From positions 27,412,197 to 27,476,196 of the forward strand of contig NC_134509.1 in the NCBI RefSeq assembly GCF_027942865.1: 64,000 nucleotides of DNA, written 5' to 3'. The DNA comes from Odontesthes bonariensis (taxonomy: Eukaryota > Chordata > Actinopteri > Atheriniformes > Atherinopsidae). The translations under genes were made by a program, and so were the position numbers. Of this stretch, positions 37,224-58,632 are shown piece by piece. The number at the start of each line of letters is the position of its first letter. Positions within the stretch are counted from its first letter, which is position 1. The notes below the pieces were generated by a model. The model was given only the letters and a program-made list of their open reading frames with translations. It was not told the DNA's origin and searched no databases.

Positions 37224-40200
37224 ATGTCCGAGCCCAACAAGTACCGGGAGTGGATCCTGGAAACTATCGACTCTCTCCGCTCGAGGAAAGCACGTCCGGA
37301 TCTGGAAAGGATTTGTCGAATGGTCCGAAGACGACACGGGTCAGACCCGGACAGAACCCGGACGGAATTAGAAAAACTCATTCAAGAGCAGACGGTGCTC
37401 AAAGTTAGCTATAAGGGGTCCATCTCGTACCGAAACGCGGCGAAAGTGCAGAGGAAAAGCAGAAAAAAGAGTGAGTTTACGGCCGCTGGCAGCAGCAGCG
37501 CGGATGCTCCGCGGGAGCAGACCAAGCACGACCATCTGAACAACAACGGCGACAGTGCGCACAGCTTTACCGACCAGGAGGAGGGAGATGAGGACTCGGA
37601 GCCCAGCCCAGATCTCCATGCTCAAACATCAGCCAGCAGCCCCAGCAAAAAGCTCAAGCCTGCCTCCAGCCCGAGTAGCGGAAACGGGTGCCTCAGTTGT
37701 AGCGCAACAACGAGCTGCGCTGTCGGGAGCGGCTGTAAAGAGGAGAAAGCAAGTGCAGCGAGAGACAAGGGATTAGGACAGCAGGAGCAGGGAGTGGGGG
37801 GCTGTCCGTCACCCGGTTTCGCCCAAAGCACAGGCGCACACGCCGGGAGTGAAGCCAGCGGGATAACCCCGAGCAAAGCCGATGCAGCTGGCGGAGAAAA
37901 GCAGTCTGATTTGTCCGGAGCTGACACGCAGAGTAAAACTTACTCTGGGAGCGTCGGCAGCCTCTCTCATCAGCAGACGCAGAAGCAGACCGTGCCCCTC
38001 AAGCCCAAACTTCGACCGGCAGGAGGAAGCGCTAAAACAGCTGGGAACAATGCCAACTCCGACCTGGGCGACAGATTGGTGGCCTCTGTTCGCAGCCTGT
38101 CAGAGAGGAGCCTCCGCGGGGGCTCCAGCGCCGCGACCAGAGGCCACATGAAGCCGCTGGGGCTGAAGGAGATTTTGGGCTATCTGAGCAGCCAGGAGGA
38201 AAAGCTGTCGGAAGAAAAGCTGACCCGAGGCAAAGTCAAAGTGGTCATGGAGAGAGAAGTGGCGAGGGGCAGACTGCGCAGGACGCGCTGCGGGAACATT
38301 ACTCTTCCTCTGAGGGGGATGGTGCTGGAGGAGCAGATGCCGAAGAATTCATCCTCAGACAGACTTGCAAAAAGCGCACTGCAGGACAAACACACTGGGG
38401 AAAAGGTGGGCAATGCCAACTTATTATTTCTAACACGTCCCAACTGTACATGGCACAGCGAACAGCGTTGGCTCGATGGCTTGCTGATAAATTAAAATCA
38501 GTTGTTCAAACCGCACGAGCAGGCACCTAGACGCGATCGGCTTCCGTCGCCAATTATGTATTTCTCTTGTTAAACCTCGATGTTAGATGTTAACTACAAA
38601 AGTGTTTGAGGAGATTTTCCGTATTTGGGGGGAGGGTTGTCGCTGTTTCTCACTCGTTTGTCTTTGGGACGCAGCTGTTTTATGTTGCGTTTGTCCTCTG
38701 TAGCTTCGGGAAATGTGTGTGTGTGCGCGCGCGCGCGCGTGTGTGTGTGTGTTTGTATAGACCAGCTTCCAGCACAAAAGGTGCGGGTTACACTCGACGA
38801 GGAGCAGAGAGCTCAGGAGCGGCTTTCCCGTCTCCCAGGACGAGCGCACGCGCGCCATAAAGAGCGCCTCTGCACGGTGCAAGCTCGCGCATCCTCTTCT
38901 TTCATTACCACTTCACAATTTGGGCTCATTCTCATTCGATGTCGCTCTCAGGAACTTTGTCTGGGGTGCGGGGTGTGCGGGCCTGCCGCGCGGTAGGCGG
39001 CGTCTGTTCTAAACTTGAAACGTGCAGCTGCCGCGCTCCCGTGAGCGCTGCCCTGCCTCAGCAGGGGTTGTAGCCGAAACCCAAACAGCCAAACATCGTG
39101 TTTGTGGACGTTTATCACACTCTAAGGCACCATTATATCTCCGTACTGTATTATTATTATTTTTTTTTGTTAACGCCGCATGCCGCCTTGTGCCTCATTG
39201 AATCCTTTGTATCGTTTCTGACAGCGCACTCTCCTCCCCCTCTTTCTTCGCCGTGGGTGCAAACTTGAGTAGACTACAGTAGGCGGCTCGTTATTCTATA
39301 TTTCTGCGTCTCTTTCCAAGAATAAGATGTTTTAGAGCAACACAGCCCGCCCCGAAGAAGCGTAGCAGACCTAATTTATGTCTGAAATCTTAACAGATTG
39401 GGCTATTCCTTAACAAGAACTCCAAGACAGTGGCGTAGCAAGAAATATTTTTATATGGAGGCCAAGTTGCATTGGATGACACAGAAACTGATGTCATAGT
39501 ATTGTTTTTTTCCTGCGTGGCACATGGCTGTGCGGTATAGTTATCGACCGTCCTCTAGCCACCCCAGCAGGCATGACAGCCATGTAGTAGCTACATATTT
39601 AGTTAAACCTCGGCTGATCAAATTAGATCAGGAGCTGTTTCTAATGCTTTCTGAACCCGTGAAAAAAGCAATGAGAATCTTACATTTCATGTAGCTTATC
39701 AGCATGTACCATTTATTTCCAAAGTTCTCAAAAGTTAACTCCATTCCCTTTAAAGCAGCACGAGAAGGTGTGAACCTTATGTGGTTCTGACTCATTCTGA
39801 TGGCACACTGAAACTGCCATGGAGTGCCCAGGGGCTCAGAAACCACATCTCAACAGGCTCCACACCATTTTCCTTTAGCAAGGTGAAACGTCAACCGCTG
39901 GAAAACAAGGCACTTCAGCCAAAACCCACCAATTTGAAATACTCCAAATATTTACTGTAGTTATCTGTATTATAACAGCTGCGTGTTCAGTCGTGTTATT
40001 AATTAAAGACTGAAGCATCAGTTTTATAGCGTTATCACAGATGAAGCTTCAGTTAGCCACCTTAGCTCTGTTTCAGACTCACATACAAACAAGTGGTTCT
40101 CATGTAAAAATGTTTGGTCAGTTTTTGCAAATCTCATGCCAAAGTCTTGAAAGTTGGGATCCTTGCTATATGTTCCCTGCTGGTTGGCAGTTCCTGGCAC

Positions 40201-40489
40201 TGTATTAAGTTCAAAGTGAATTAAACTGCCAACTATACAACAGAAGAACCAAAACGTTTGAATCTTTTTGTGGTTTTGAATCTTTTTGTGGGTGTGCTTG
40301 TTCATTACTGTTATCACTGTATTTAAAATATATGGTCATTTTCATGTCAGGTCCGACAGAGATTTGTTTTTACAACAGTAATGTTACATCCCTGAACTAT
40401 AGGCGGAGCCCAAGAACCAAAAATACTCCCTGGTTGTGCTTTAAAATCCATACAGAGCCCCCAATAAATCCATGGCTAAACCTTGATTG

Positions 40490-40528
<39 letters not shown>

Positions 40529-43500
40529 TTCTTGAATTATCTCTAATGTAGCCTGCAAATATAATTTCAAAAATGTATTATTTATATATATTTATTATTT
40601 ATATAGTTTTAGGGTGTGGACTGAGCAACTCAACCCTACTCACCACTGCTTTTATGTGGAGGGTGTCTGAATTAAGATCTGTTCTACAGCTTCCAGCTAC
40701 AAGGCAAAAGATAATAATTGTGTACATACGCTTAATAGTCCTTGAAATATGTTTTTAACATTTGAGAGGAATACATCTTTTAGGCTGAGAGCTCACACTA
40801 GCACAAATAGCGAGCCAAGCTCACAGTTCCCCTCACCATCATAACAGGGACAAATACTTTATTGTCAGTTTTCATCATCTTCATCTTAAAAAAACACATT
40901 TCACTCCTCTGTAGTTTGGCCATATAGGCGGTATTCATCCTTTGTTGAGGCACAACCTCTGCAGGAGTCCTGATTTTAACAGGTCCAGGTTGTTAAAGCA
41001 CAGCACATGTGTTCTGTTTAAGTTTTTAGCAGGTAAGGTTAAGAATTGTCGGTCATTTTGGGATACTTTTAACTAAAGTTTTTGTTTCTGATGGCAAAGG
41101 AGGATTCTTTTCAATGACAAGTTGCAAATTAGAACGATTTAGAAAACCAATTCAACTTGGATTTCCTTGTCTGGATATAAAACATTAAAGAAAGCAGCGA
41201 TGAGCAGTGTGATGTGAAGGAGATAAAGATGAGGAGGATGGATGATAGTACTCTGAGCTCAGAGTTGTGATCTACTTTTCCCCTGGAAATCTGAACAGCT
41301 CACTGAAGGACAGTTTTCAGACCTCTAGAGGTCTCAAACAAAGTAACAGGGTTGTGTTATTTCTGAAGTTTATAGTTGTTGTGACTTTAGACATCTGCTC
41401 TCAAGCACAGAAACGGTTTCTTAATATGTCTCCTGTAAAAATGATAGCATTTATTCAGTTCTTTAGTCCCTAGATAGGTATTATTGGAGGTGGGATTGAC
41501 TCAAGGGTACTGGGAGGTATTGGTTTTTAAGGCTTTTTATTATTTCTACTGTTGTTGCTTTTACACTCTGTGATGCACATTGTGCTACATTCAGTCTGAA
41601 TGTATGAAAAGTTCTCTAAATGTTTAAGATTAGCCGCATTCGTACTGTAGGAACCTTTGGCAGTTCCTATAACCTTTTAAGGAACGGGGCCGTTTTTTCC
41701 CGCATTCGCACATACAGGAACTCGGGACCATCGCCCTCAGTTCCTATAACCATTTCAGCTCCTTCTCCGAGGCTGGGTCTTTTCTGGGTTCTATAGGAAC
41801 ACATCTGACGTAGGTGTTTGGTGGTTGGTAGCTACGCCCCATGTCATGTTGTTACGGCTGAAATGTTTACTCATACGACACAGACACAACCGGCGCGTGT
41901 TTAATAAGTTAAACTTACACGTTGTCTCCTTTGTCTGCGGCGCTCTGCTCTCCTTCCTTCATGAAACGAAGAAGCATCTCCTGCGCTCAATCCTGACTCT
42001 CTCTGTGTGCTCTGATGTTAGACGACCGTTCTTGGAACGGCGTTCTTAGAACGGCTCTGTCCGAATGCCGCTTTTGATTATATTGATGAAATTGTACTTT
42101 CTAGAAGCAGCTGTAACTATCCCTCTTAAGGACTTCACTAGTGCTTGTTTGGGGTTTCCAGGCTTAACTCTTGGGCACCCATGGCCACCACTCATCTCCC
42201 CCCCTGCAAGGCAGTGCTTAATCTCCTTTTTGTTCTCCTTTTATTAACAACACCTTACAAACGTGTATATGTCATTGCAGCCACAATTGCCTGCCCTCCC
42301 AGAGAATGAGCCTATGGAAACCGCCACTGAGGAAGACGGACGGGAAGGAAATGAGGAAGGGGAGGAGGAGGATGATGCTCAGAGTTCTAATGAAGAGGGA
42401 GGAATATCACTGGAAGCCACAACGACCAAAACGGGACTCATTGCGAAAACCAGAGAAGATACTGAGATCCAGAGAGCATCAGAGGATGAGGGCCCCCAGG
42501 ATCAGAAGCAGGGCAGCAAAGGTGTGTGTCTGTGGATGTGCATGCTCATGAGAGACCGTTATTATCATCACAAATGTAAAATTCTCCCCTTTGTCACTGT
42601 TGATAAGCGCAATGATGTCATTACTGACAGTTTTACCAATGAGGACTTTATTGGTTTTTATTTCTCTGTGTTTTAAGAGTTGATCGAAGCATTTTGTCTT
42701 GTCTTTAATGACCAACCTGTAGTTGACGTTTGTTAGTAACTTTAATCTCCCATCTTCCCGCATTTCATCTAGCTATGGCTTCCGGCTCTTCTGGGATGTC
42801 TGGGCTTGATATTCTTCCTAAATTGCAGACTCCACCTGTTCAGGGACCTTCTCTGTCACAGTGTAATGGTGCACACTTGGAGGAGAGAGCTGTTGCCTCT
42901 GATCCGCTGCACATGGAGGCACAAGTGGAAGCACAAGTGAGTGCACGCACATGCATCTGTCATTATTTTTTTATTTTTTTTACAGGATAAAGGGTTTTTC
43001 TCAGCCTTTTATCCAAACATGTTGGCATAGTATGCCAGCGTCATCAGTTGAAAGTTTCTTTGTATTAAAAGTAGAAGTATATATTTGTTAATTGGACCAG
43101 GGTCAGTAACAAAAGTAGAAGTTACAAATAATGAAATCAACTTAAATTTGATATGGGCTTAGAATAAAAACATGGTAGGTCAATTATAACTGCATAGTTT
43201 ATAGGATTTATGGGTGCTAATAAAATATGCAAACGTTTACCAAATTTCCTGGTGTAATCCGAAGAGAAGGAACATTAACTTCAGAGCCAGGGAGCACCCC
43301 GACTAAAGATACAGGGTGGGAAATCTGATAACAATATCGAATTGTTGTCATCGCTGATGCCTTAACATGTTGGCAGATGTTTGATATTGTTGCTGGTCAA
43401 AGCAGTAACCATTTTAAGTACTTTATATCCTGGGATTAGCTATGATTAGGCAATTTATTGTAATTTATTTATAGGTCAAAGTCAAATATGTAAAGTTACA

Positions 43501-46500
43501 CATTATTTACTGCACGCTTTAATCAGCTGCAACGACTGGTCCCCTTTTTAACGCTGATGTAGCTTCTGAACCTTATTCATGTCCCTGCTGTAAACTGAGT
43601 TTATGAGGGAATAATGGGTGTGAATGTTTCATCTGTTTCATCGGCCGGAAAAGGGTGGAATGCTCTCTTCGGGTCGGGAATGAGATCCTTCCCCAAGTGG
43701 AGGAGTTCAAGTATCTCGGGGTCTTGTTCACGAGTGAGGGACGAATGGAACAGGAGATTGACAGACGGATTGGTGCGGCGTCTGCAGTGATGCGGGCTCT
43801 GCACCGGCCCGTCGTGGTGAAGAAGGAGCTGAGCCAGAAGGCGAAGCTCTCGATTTACCGGTCAATCTATGTTCCTACCCTCACCTATGGTCACGAGCTG
43901 TGGGTAGTGACCGAAAGAACGAGATCGCGAATACAAGCGGCCGAAATGAGTTTCCTCCGCAGGGTGTCTGGGCTCTCCCTTAGAGATAGGGTGAGAAGCT
44001 CGGTCATCCGGGAGGGGCTCGGAGTAGAACTGCTGCTCCTCCGCATCGAGAGGAGTCAGATGAGGTGGCTCGGGCATCTGGTGAGAATGCCTCCTGGACG
44101 CCTCCCCGGTGAGGTGTTCCGGGCCCGTCCCACTGGGAGGAGGCCCCGGGGAACACCCAGGACACGTTGGAGAGACTATGTCTCTCGGCTGGCCTGGGAA
44201 CGCCTCGGGGTCCCCCCCAGAAGAGCTGGAGGAAGTGGCCGGGGACAGGGACGTCTGGGTCTCTTTGCTCAAGCTGCTGCCCCCGCGACCCGATCCCCGG
44301 ACCAGCGGAAGATAATGGATGGATGGATGGATGGTTTCATCTGCATTTTACTTAAATAATTGTAGCTAAAAAATGACTTTTGGAGATTCATATTTTTAAC
44401 AAGCAAACATAGCCAAAAGTTAAAAATGGCCTAAAATGAAGAGGATATGGGCCTGTGCATCGAAACATTTATAAAACAAAACAGCATAATCAAGAGTTAT
44501 GTTTAAAATCTTGAAAGCGCAGCGATAGTGCAGAATATTAACTTCGAAGAGACGCTGCGCCTAACACCGCATCTTCCACCGTCCATAGCGTGGAATGTTA
44601 AAGTTGCTTTTTCTTACTAAATGCATGAAATGAAATCTTTAGTAGATTGCAAAGTTGCAACCTTCTGACACTAAACCGCAGTGGCTTCATTATTTTACTG
44701 GTCAGTATGGCTGTAGACAGCCATTTACCTCCAGCGGGCCTTTTTTAGACAGTAAGGCAGAAAAGTCCCACGGATTATACAAGTTTTTGAACCCTTTAAG
44801 ATATACTTTAGCTCTCCACCAGGGGTGACTCATCAGTCTCATCAAACTTGGTCCTCCCCTTTGCTCTTCATGAACATCATCATTCACACTCCCACAGCAG
44901 ATGCTTTTAATGTCCCGCTGCAGTTTTGTCTTGATGCTTTTCCATGCAGCCAGCTCCTCTTGAACTTTATTTTAGGGGGAGGTTGTATCACTCCACTGCT
45001 GTAGGCCCTCCTCTGGCAGAGGCCTGTGGCCCTGTGCATTTTATTTGACCTTCTGTCTTCTCTCCGTGCAGAGTCATACACAACGTGACGACATAAACCA
45101 CAACTCCTCAGGCTTTAACAGTAAGTTTGACTTTACTGACAATCTCAAAATGCGATTTGCACATGCTTGTGTTTCATAGTGCGTACGGATGACAGTGAAT
45201 CGTACTTGTTTTAATACTTCTCCTTCAGGCTTGGAGTGCAAGACAGAGGTTGGAGTGTCATCCTGCATGCTCACACCCACTGCCTCCCCAAGAGATTCTT
45301 ACCTGTCTGAAGATCGAGGGTCTAGCAATTGTAGTGGAGGGTGAGTACAGCAAACTGAAGATAAAGCTGGACGTATCCATGTAGGTGTGCGAACCAGCTG
45401 CTTTCTGTTATTTTCTGACTTATCTGAAGAAGAATTTCATATGAGTATGAATTAATAAAGATGATTGATATGTTTTTTCAGATAAATCTGAAACTCTTTT
45501 CCCTTATATCAGCTTCAGTTTTAAAAAGACGAGTAGCTGAGAGAAAAAACAAAATAAAAAAACCCAACATTGAACTTCTTTCAAAGTGCATTTGACCTGG
45601 TTTTAAGCTCCTTATTCAGGATCATTATTACTCCATTTATCTGAACTGTCCAGGATTTCACTATCCATTGCTAACAAGCACTGCAGCCCCTCCTGCTTTA
45701 CTCTCTTTCTACTGTGTCTGTGCCTGTAAAGTCTCTCAGCCGTGAGCATCTGTGTCTTGGCGAAACAATATCCGATATTCCTGAGCTCCAAGCTCATCCA
45801 ATTTTTCTCATCTCACGTTTCCCATGGCAATCAAGGGAAGAAATCACTGAAACTTCCTCCTCACTGCTCTCTGCTTTACTCCTGCCCTACGTCCTCGGTG
45901 TTTCCTCTTTATCTGATCTGGATTTGGAATCTCATGTAAACAGCTTTCACGTCACCAATGATTACTCGTGTTAACGGTTCATAAAAAATCTTTTCTTAAA
46001 TGTTCCAGAAATTGCTGAAAAGTAACACAGCATCCAAATCAACATAGAGAAATGTTTAAAAAAACAAGTGTCTCCACTGAAAGAAAAACAAAAAAGAACT
46101 CAGAAATTAAAATAAAACAAGACCAAAGTGTACTTCTAAAGTACTTTGGTCAGAAAAATTTTTTATAAAGAAACTCTCTAAACCAAGGCACAGTTATAAG
46201 GTTTTATTTAAGCCAACATGTGCCAATAGACTGTTTAAATGTACTTTATTCAAGGAATAAATAAATAAAGCGCATTGGAGGAATACTGAAGTAGTCATTG
46301 GGACATGTCACCCAAGCAGTGTGATTAAATCTAAGCCCCACTCCAGCAGTTATTTATCTCCTAAAACAGATCTGTTTCCCTCACAATGAAGGCATTTTCC
46401 TAAAAAAAAGATTATGGGATTTAAATCAGGTTACTCAGGTTTGACTCAACACCTTTTTTTGTCATTCAGTGAAAGGGGATCTATGAATATGCTAATCTGG

Positions 46501-48336
46501 TCCCACCCAAATCGCACATCCTGAACTCACCCTTTTGAGGCTGTGGGTAGATTCAAAGCAGAAATCCCCAGCCATTACACTGATGAGGGATTGTGCTTGT
46601 GATATGGCTTGTAAAACATTGAAAAGGAAGAACATCTCATGCACAGGTTAACCAGGTTAAAATACTTTTTTCGTTGACCTGTGACTGGCTAAAATGTAGG
46701 AACACTTCGCATAATGATGCACTGCTGTGGCTGTTCTGCAGATTGTCTGTTGTGGAGACTTTTTCAAGCTTACTAAGGTTTTGTGTAAATGAAAATGTGC
46801 TGACTCGTTGAACCGTTAATAAAAGACCACTGCTGTTTGTTTTGGGTCCATAGCTGTAGGAAGGGCCTTTTGTCATTTTTGTGCTTTTAATGATCACAGT
46901 CATTTCCCTACACTGACTTGGAAGGGGAGGTGTGAGGTAGGTGAGTATTCTGTTTTAGCGTCCAATAACGTCACCACTATATGTCACCAAGTCCCACACA
47001 CTGCTCCTTCGAATAAAGCGAGACCAGGCATGGCCATCCACCATTAAAGAGAATGTAAAGTATGATTATCTTGTTTAGGACAGTGACCAACAACGACAGA
47101 GCAGTCTATTGTTCAAGGTTTGATTTATTCACCTGTAGAAAACCTGAATTTATATGTGTTGCTTAAACATAGGAAATAATGAAGTCTTAGAGCACTTTCT
47201 TTTTCTGTTTTTTTAAAGAAAGTAATCCAGATTAATAATCCAGATACCAAAATCTAATAAATTCCTTCTCAAAACCATGCATACAGGCAGTACTGTGTCC
47301 AGAGCCACCACCCATTTCTTTATATTCTGCTTCCAAGGAGCTAAACTTTCTTGTAATCCTTTAAAATAGTCTTGAGTAATAGTTCTCCACGCTTTCTTTT
47401 GATGTTGGCTACTTTTTCACTCATTTTCAGCCCAGTTCTCGGACCAGACCATTTTCAGACTAATGTTTTCTTTTCTTACCTTAACATCAACCTTTGAATT
47501 GGTCAAGCAAAATTAAGGCACCCAACTCAAGGGAAGAACCAGCTTTCGTGTACACATAGTACAACAAAAGGCCTCCAACATCCGAGGAAAAGTTTGAAAT
47601 GTCCTTCAAAAAGCCTGGAGAACTATTCCTGAAGACGACTTAAAGAGTAGTCAAGAAAGCTTGTCTAAGAAGATTCTGACTGTGTTGAAGAATAAAGGTG
47701 CTCATACAAAATGTTGACTTTCAAGCTCATTAGAAAATTAAAAACTCTTTTTTCCCCTTTAACGCTGTATTTCCATTTATGATTACACCTGTTTCAATAA
47801 ATTGACCTTTTTCCTGTGAATTTCTGAGGAGTGAAGACTTTTTCCAGCATTCCAACATAAAACTTTTAGCTCTGTCATTGGCTATACATATATTTTTACT
47901 ATTTCATCATCTTTTGTGAGTTTTGTAATGGTCAAACCTATTTTTTCCTAGGCTTATGACGTCTGAAGGGGCTAAAGGGAGTCCCATGGACTGGAGTGTG
48001 TCTGATGTGGTCAGTTATTTCACAGCAGCAGGCTTCCCTGAGCAGGCTGCTGCCTTCAGGATCCAGGTGAGCGAGTTGTCTTCTTTAACAACCACTAGGC
48101 GGTGCCTTAGGAAGGCTCATTGATGTGCACTTCAGACCTCGACAGTTAAAACCAACATGAACTCCCATGCACTGCTTTGCTCTCTTCATCAGGAAATCGA
48201 TGGAAAGTCTCTTCTCCTCATGCAGCGCAACGATGTTTTGACAGGCCTTTCAATCAGGCTCGGCCCCGCCCTCAAGATCTATGAGCGTCATGTAAAGGTT
48301 CTGCAGAAAACACACTTCGAGGATGATGAATGCTAA
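37224..48336 (+). CDS. samd1: SAMD1 (atherin), winged-helix and SAM domain CpG-island protein
   Basis: In mammals SAMD1 binds unmethylated CpG DNA through its winged helix and recruits L3MBTL3 and the KDM1A demethylase complex. Seven exons: 37224-38405, 42281-42521, 42773-42936, 45072-45120, 45229-45340, 47952-48066, 48193-48336; 2007 nt, 668 aa (human about 538). The N-terminal winged helix (residues 6-75) is unmistakable: [35 protein letters not shown] and [17 protein letters not shown] long low-complexity Ser/Ala/Gly linker follows, then the conserved [20 protein letters not shown] and [20 protein letters not shown] block, an acidic segment ([11 protein letters not shown]), and a C-terminal SAM domain ([20 protein letters not shown] through [15 protein letters not shown]). 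The ATG at 37224 is chosen because it precedes the conserved YxEWIL; the frame is open upstream but has no ATG. Confidence 0.95.
38714..38750. repeat. (GT)n(GC)n(GT)n tract, Z-DNA prone
   Basis: Alternating purine-pyrimidine sequence: about five GT, seven GC and six GT units without interruption, inside the CpG-rich start of samd1 intron 1. Confidence 0.9.
41632..42072. mobile_element. short copy of the nested inverted-repeat element family
   Basis: The left end AGCCGCATTCG and right-end complement AGCGGCATTCGGAC match the element at 9686-11175. The subterminal sequence (ACTGTAGGAACCTTTGGCAG onward) is alignable for over 150 bp. At 441 bp it lacks the 0.78-kb inner insertion, so it shows the uninterrupted form. 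No clear target duplication remains. Confidence 0.75.
43640..44334 (+). mobile_element. 5'-truncated Rex3/RTE-type LINE
   Basis: The ORF from 43655 gives the C-terminal part of the polyprotein after the reverse transcriptase: [60 protein letters not shown] and [20 protein letters not shown]. After RLGVPP the true frame ([20 protein letters not shown]) continues in another phase, so there is one frameshift at the C-run near 44213-44220. The 3' end is (ATGG)n, the tail known from Rex3. It lies in samd1 intron 3 and is otherwise well preserved. Confidence 0.85.
45341..47951. other. samd1 intron 5 (2.6 kb)
   Basis: AT-rich, no exon recognised. Near its 3' end (47550-47735) is a Tc1 tail relic. 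Several short ORFs have no recognisable content. Confidence 0.5.
47550..47735 (+). mobile_element. Tc1-type 3' relic
   Basis: The phrases AAAGCCTGGAGAACTATTCC, GAAAGCTTGTCTAAGAAG and GTGTTGAAGAATAAAGGTG are the usual end of a fish Tc1 transposase gene (family C-terminus followed by the spacer before the repeat). Only the terminal part is present. Confidence 0.55.
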
Positions 48337-49059
48337 CAACACACATGAAATACCCTCAGACTGTTTGTATTTACATATAGTTCAAGTAATATAAAGATGC
48401 ATGCATGATCTACAATATGTCTGCTTTTAAATCTTGGCACACATCGCACAATCAGACCACGGTTTCTCTTCGCCCTTGACTGTGATTGACACAGGATTGT
48501 GGCTGGATGTTTTGGACAAGGATTGTTCTGCCTGAGCACAAATGTTGCAAGGAAAAAGGCTGATTCATAAAACTGACATTCCAAGATGCAACAATTCCAA
48601 ACACTTTTGCAAACTTTCTGTTTTTGTTGACCAACAACTTTTTGATTTTTTTTTTATTACACTGTGCAAGGAGGTTTGTGTTTAAATTGTTATGTCGTGC
48701 GGACATTTGTGCACATTCTGGTGGAGATCATCCTGAGAGGTGGATGTCCGCTGTTCTTTTGGGGCTGCGATTTGAGGGGTTCTCATCTGTGGGTTTGTCC
48801 ATGTACATGTTGGACAGAGCAACAGTCTAGACACTGTCCAGATTCAGTAAATCCTCAGTGGCTGCAGTACAGGTTGATAAGAAGAGCCATCATATTTGTT
48901 CTAAATGTCAAGAAAGAATTCAGTGCAGGGTTTGTGATGCTCTGTAAAAGAGTGGTCAAAGCAATACGTATATGGCAATTTTCTCCCTTCATGTTTGAGA
49001 GTTTTTTGTTTTTTTAAGAAGCCAAATGTCTCCCATGAAAACCTCACATCATCAGAATA

Positions 49060-49150
49060 GAAGAATAGAACAGAAGAATACTTTATTCATCAGGTTCGGG
49101 CTCATGATATATATAATTTCCCTTTGGGATAAATGAAGTATTTATTCTTT
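49060..49150. repeat. degenerate AGAATAGAATACTTTATT-type repeat
   Basis: The words GAATAGAA, AATACTTTATTCATC and TCCCTTTGGGATAAATGA resemble the pentamer-tailed end of a frequent fish interspersed repeat. It lies in the samd1 3' UTR. Family uncertain. Confidence 0.35.
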
Positions 49151-49927
49151 TCATTTCCTTTCATTTGATTTTCATTTCATAATATTTTTTACTTCACCAC
49201 ATAAGGAGCAGGTTTCTCAAAGATACCCTTTGGCCTTCAAATGCAGACCTCAAACTTCTGATTGGTTCTCTGCTTTGTGATTTGAAGCACATTTTCATTT
49301 AGTCTGGCATAAACAGCCGGGGATGGCCTGTGCTCCAGAGTAAGACCAATCCAAGAAAGCTAACTGAAGCGAAAGCAGAACAATCAGCTCTTCATGACAT
49401 TAATATATATAATTCCATTGACACATACTCATTAACACAAAGCCATTTGTAAATTATTGGAATAGTAACATCTAACTAAAAGAAAATTATCGCCGTGTGA
49501 AGCTGAGTCAGTTGTTTCATCTCTTACACCACCTGCACTTTTACAGCCCACATTCCAAGTTTTGCGCAATAAGAATCGAAGAAAAAAATTCCTTTTGCTT
49601 TTGTCTTTATTTCTTTTTTCAGCACATTATTAAGAACTGATGATGACGATGAATTAATTGATGTTCAAATCAGATCCAAGTCTTCTTTCTGCATTCAAAA
49701 CTCCTCTACCTCTTGCTTTCATTGTCTTTCCAAGAAGTCTTTTTCATGCTCGTTGCATTTAGTTGATAGAAGGTGTCTCTCCTGGTGTTGTTGACATCAT
49801 TTTGTTCTTATTTGTCAAGTCTGTTGGAGTCAACAGCTGTGTATGTATCCTGATTCTCACAAGCAGATTGTATGAAGCGTCTGTACCCTTTTTGCTTGTC
49901 TGTTACTTGTTTAAGGACAATTTTAGT

Positions 49928-49933
49928 AATAAA
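49928..49933 (+). terminator. candidate polyadenylation signal of samd1
   Basis: AATAAA about 1.6 kb after the stop, followed by a TGTGTGTG stretch. Strong candidate for the distal end of the samd1 transcript. Confidence 0.6.
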
Positions 49934-49959
49934 AGTTTACATTAAAATACCTGTGTGTG

Positions 49960-50717
49960 AATGCTCACTCGTTTCAGTTCTTGTCATCAATCAAAAAATG
50001 CTCCACGTTTGCGCTTGTTCATGGGAGGGTTTGTGTTTGTCTACATGTTTATACCACACACAACATGCAGCGAATGAGGGAGGGAAACCCAGACAGTGCA
50101 GAGCAGCTGGGTCACCACAGCAGTTCCCTTCAGTCACAAGGAGTTGAAGACGAAAACACCATGCTTTGCTTTATCAGAGAAAGGACTAACCCTGGAGATG
50201 AGACACGATAGCAGCAGTTCTTTTTAGATAAAATGTCTGCTTAGGGTTTATTTTGAAAAATTTCGCACTAGTTGGAACCAGCTAGACTTTTGCTTGCATT
50301 TGCTGGCGAGTAGCAAGGGTAGGAGGAAATATCACACGGTATCTGTTCTGGGACACTCTCCAAGGTAAGTGCTTGGGATCTCAGTGTGTACGCAAGTGTG
50401 TGTGTGCACCCATGATTGGGTTATAATAAGACAGGGAAGCAGATGGGCATATTTATACCTCCTGTGATAAACAAGCAGGCAGCAGCTCCCACAAACATGG
50501 TGGCTAAAGACAAGTGAGGAAAAAGAAAACACTGAGACTCTGCTGGGAACCTCTGGGCCTCTGAAGAACAAAACCTCACCGAGGCCAATCAGATTAGAGA
50601 GAATCTGAACGATTTGAAACATACAAGCTCTGTTCCTGAATATTCTGCAACAACCACCTGAAGACGGTGAAAAAACGGAGATTTTCTGAACACTAAGGAG
50701 ACAAAAGAGGAGCAGAC
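49960..50717. promoter_or_regulatory. samd1-vcp intergenic region, promoter without CpG island
   Basis: About 0.75 kb between the samd1 poly(A) signal and the VCP-type start codon. It is CpG-poor with no clear TATA or CCAAT arrangement. A possible donor (CCAAG|GTAAGT near 50364) may mark a non-coding first exon, but nothing confirms it. Confidence 0.4.
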
Positions 50718-58597
<7,880 letters not shown>

Positions 58598-58632
58598 CGC
58601 ACAGTGATAACACGGATAAAACAAGAAGTTGA

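Larger units (their letters stand above)
38406..42280. other. samd1 intron 1
   Basis: The first 0.65 kb stays CpG-rich and includes a (GT)n(GC)n(GT)n tract at 38714-38750. The rest is AT-rich with a (TA)n run at about 40496-40520 followed by T10, and an inverted-repeat element at 41632-42072. No extra exon was recognised; exons 1 and 2 join in phase 0. Confidence 0.6.

Noticed and set aside
38625-38996. 123-codon ORF in samd1 intron 1
   Set aside because: It runs through a (GT)n(GC)n tract in CpG-rich sequence; no family likeness and exons 1 and 2 join in frame without it.
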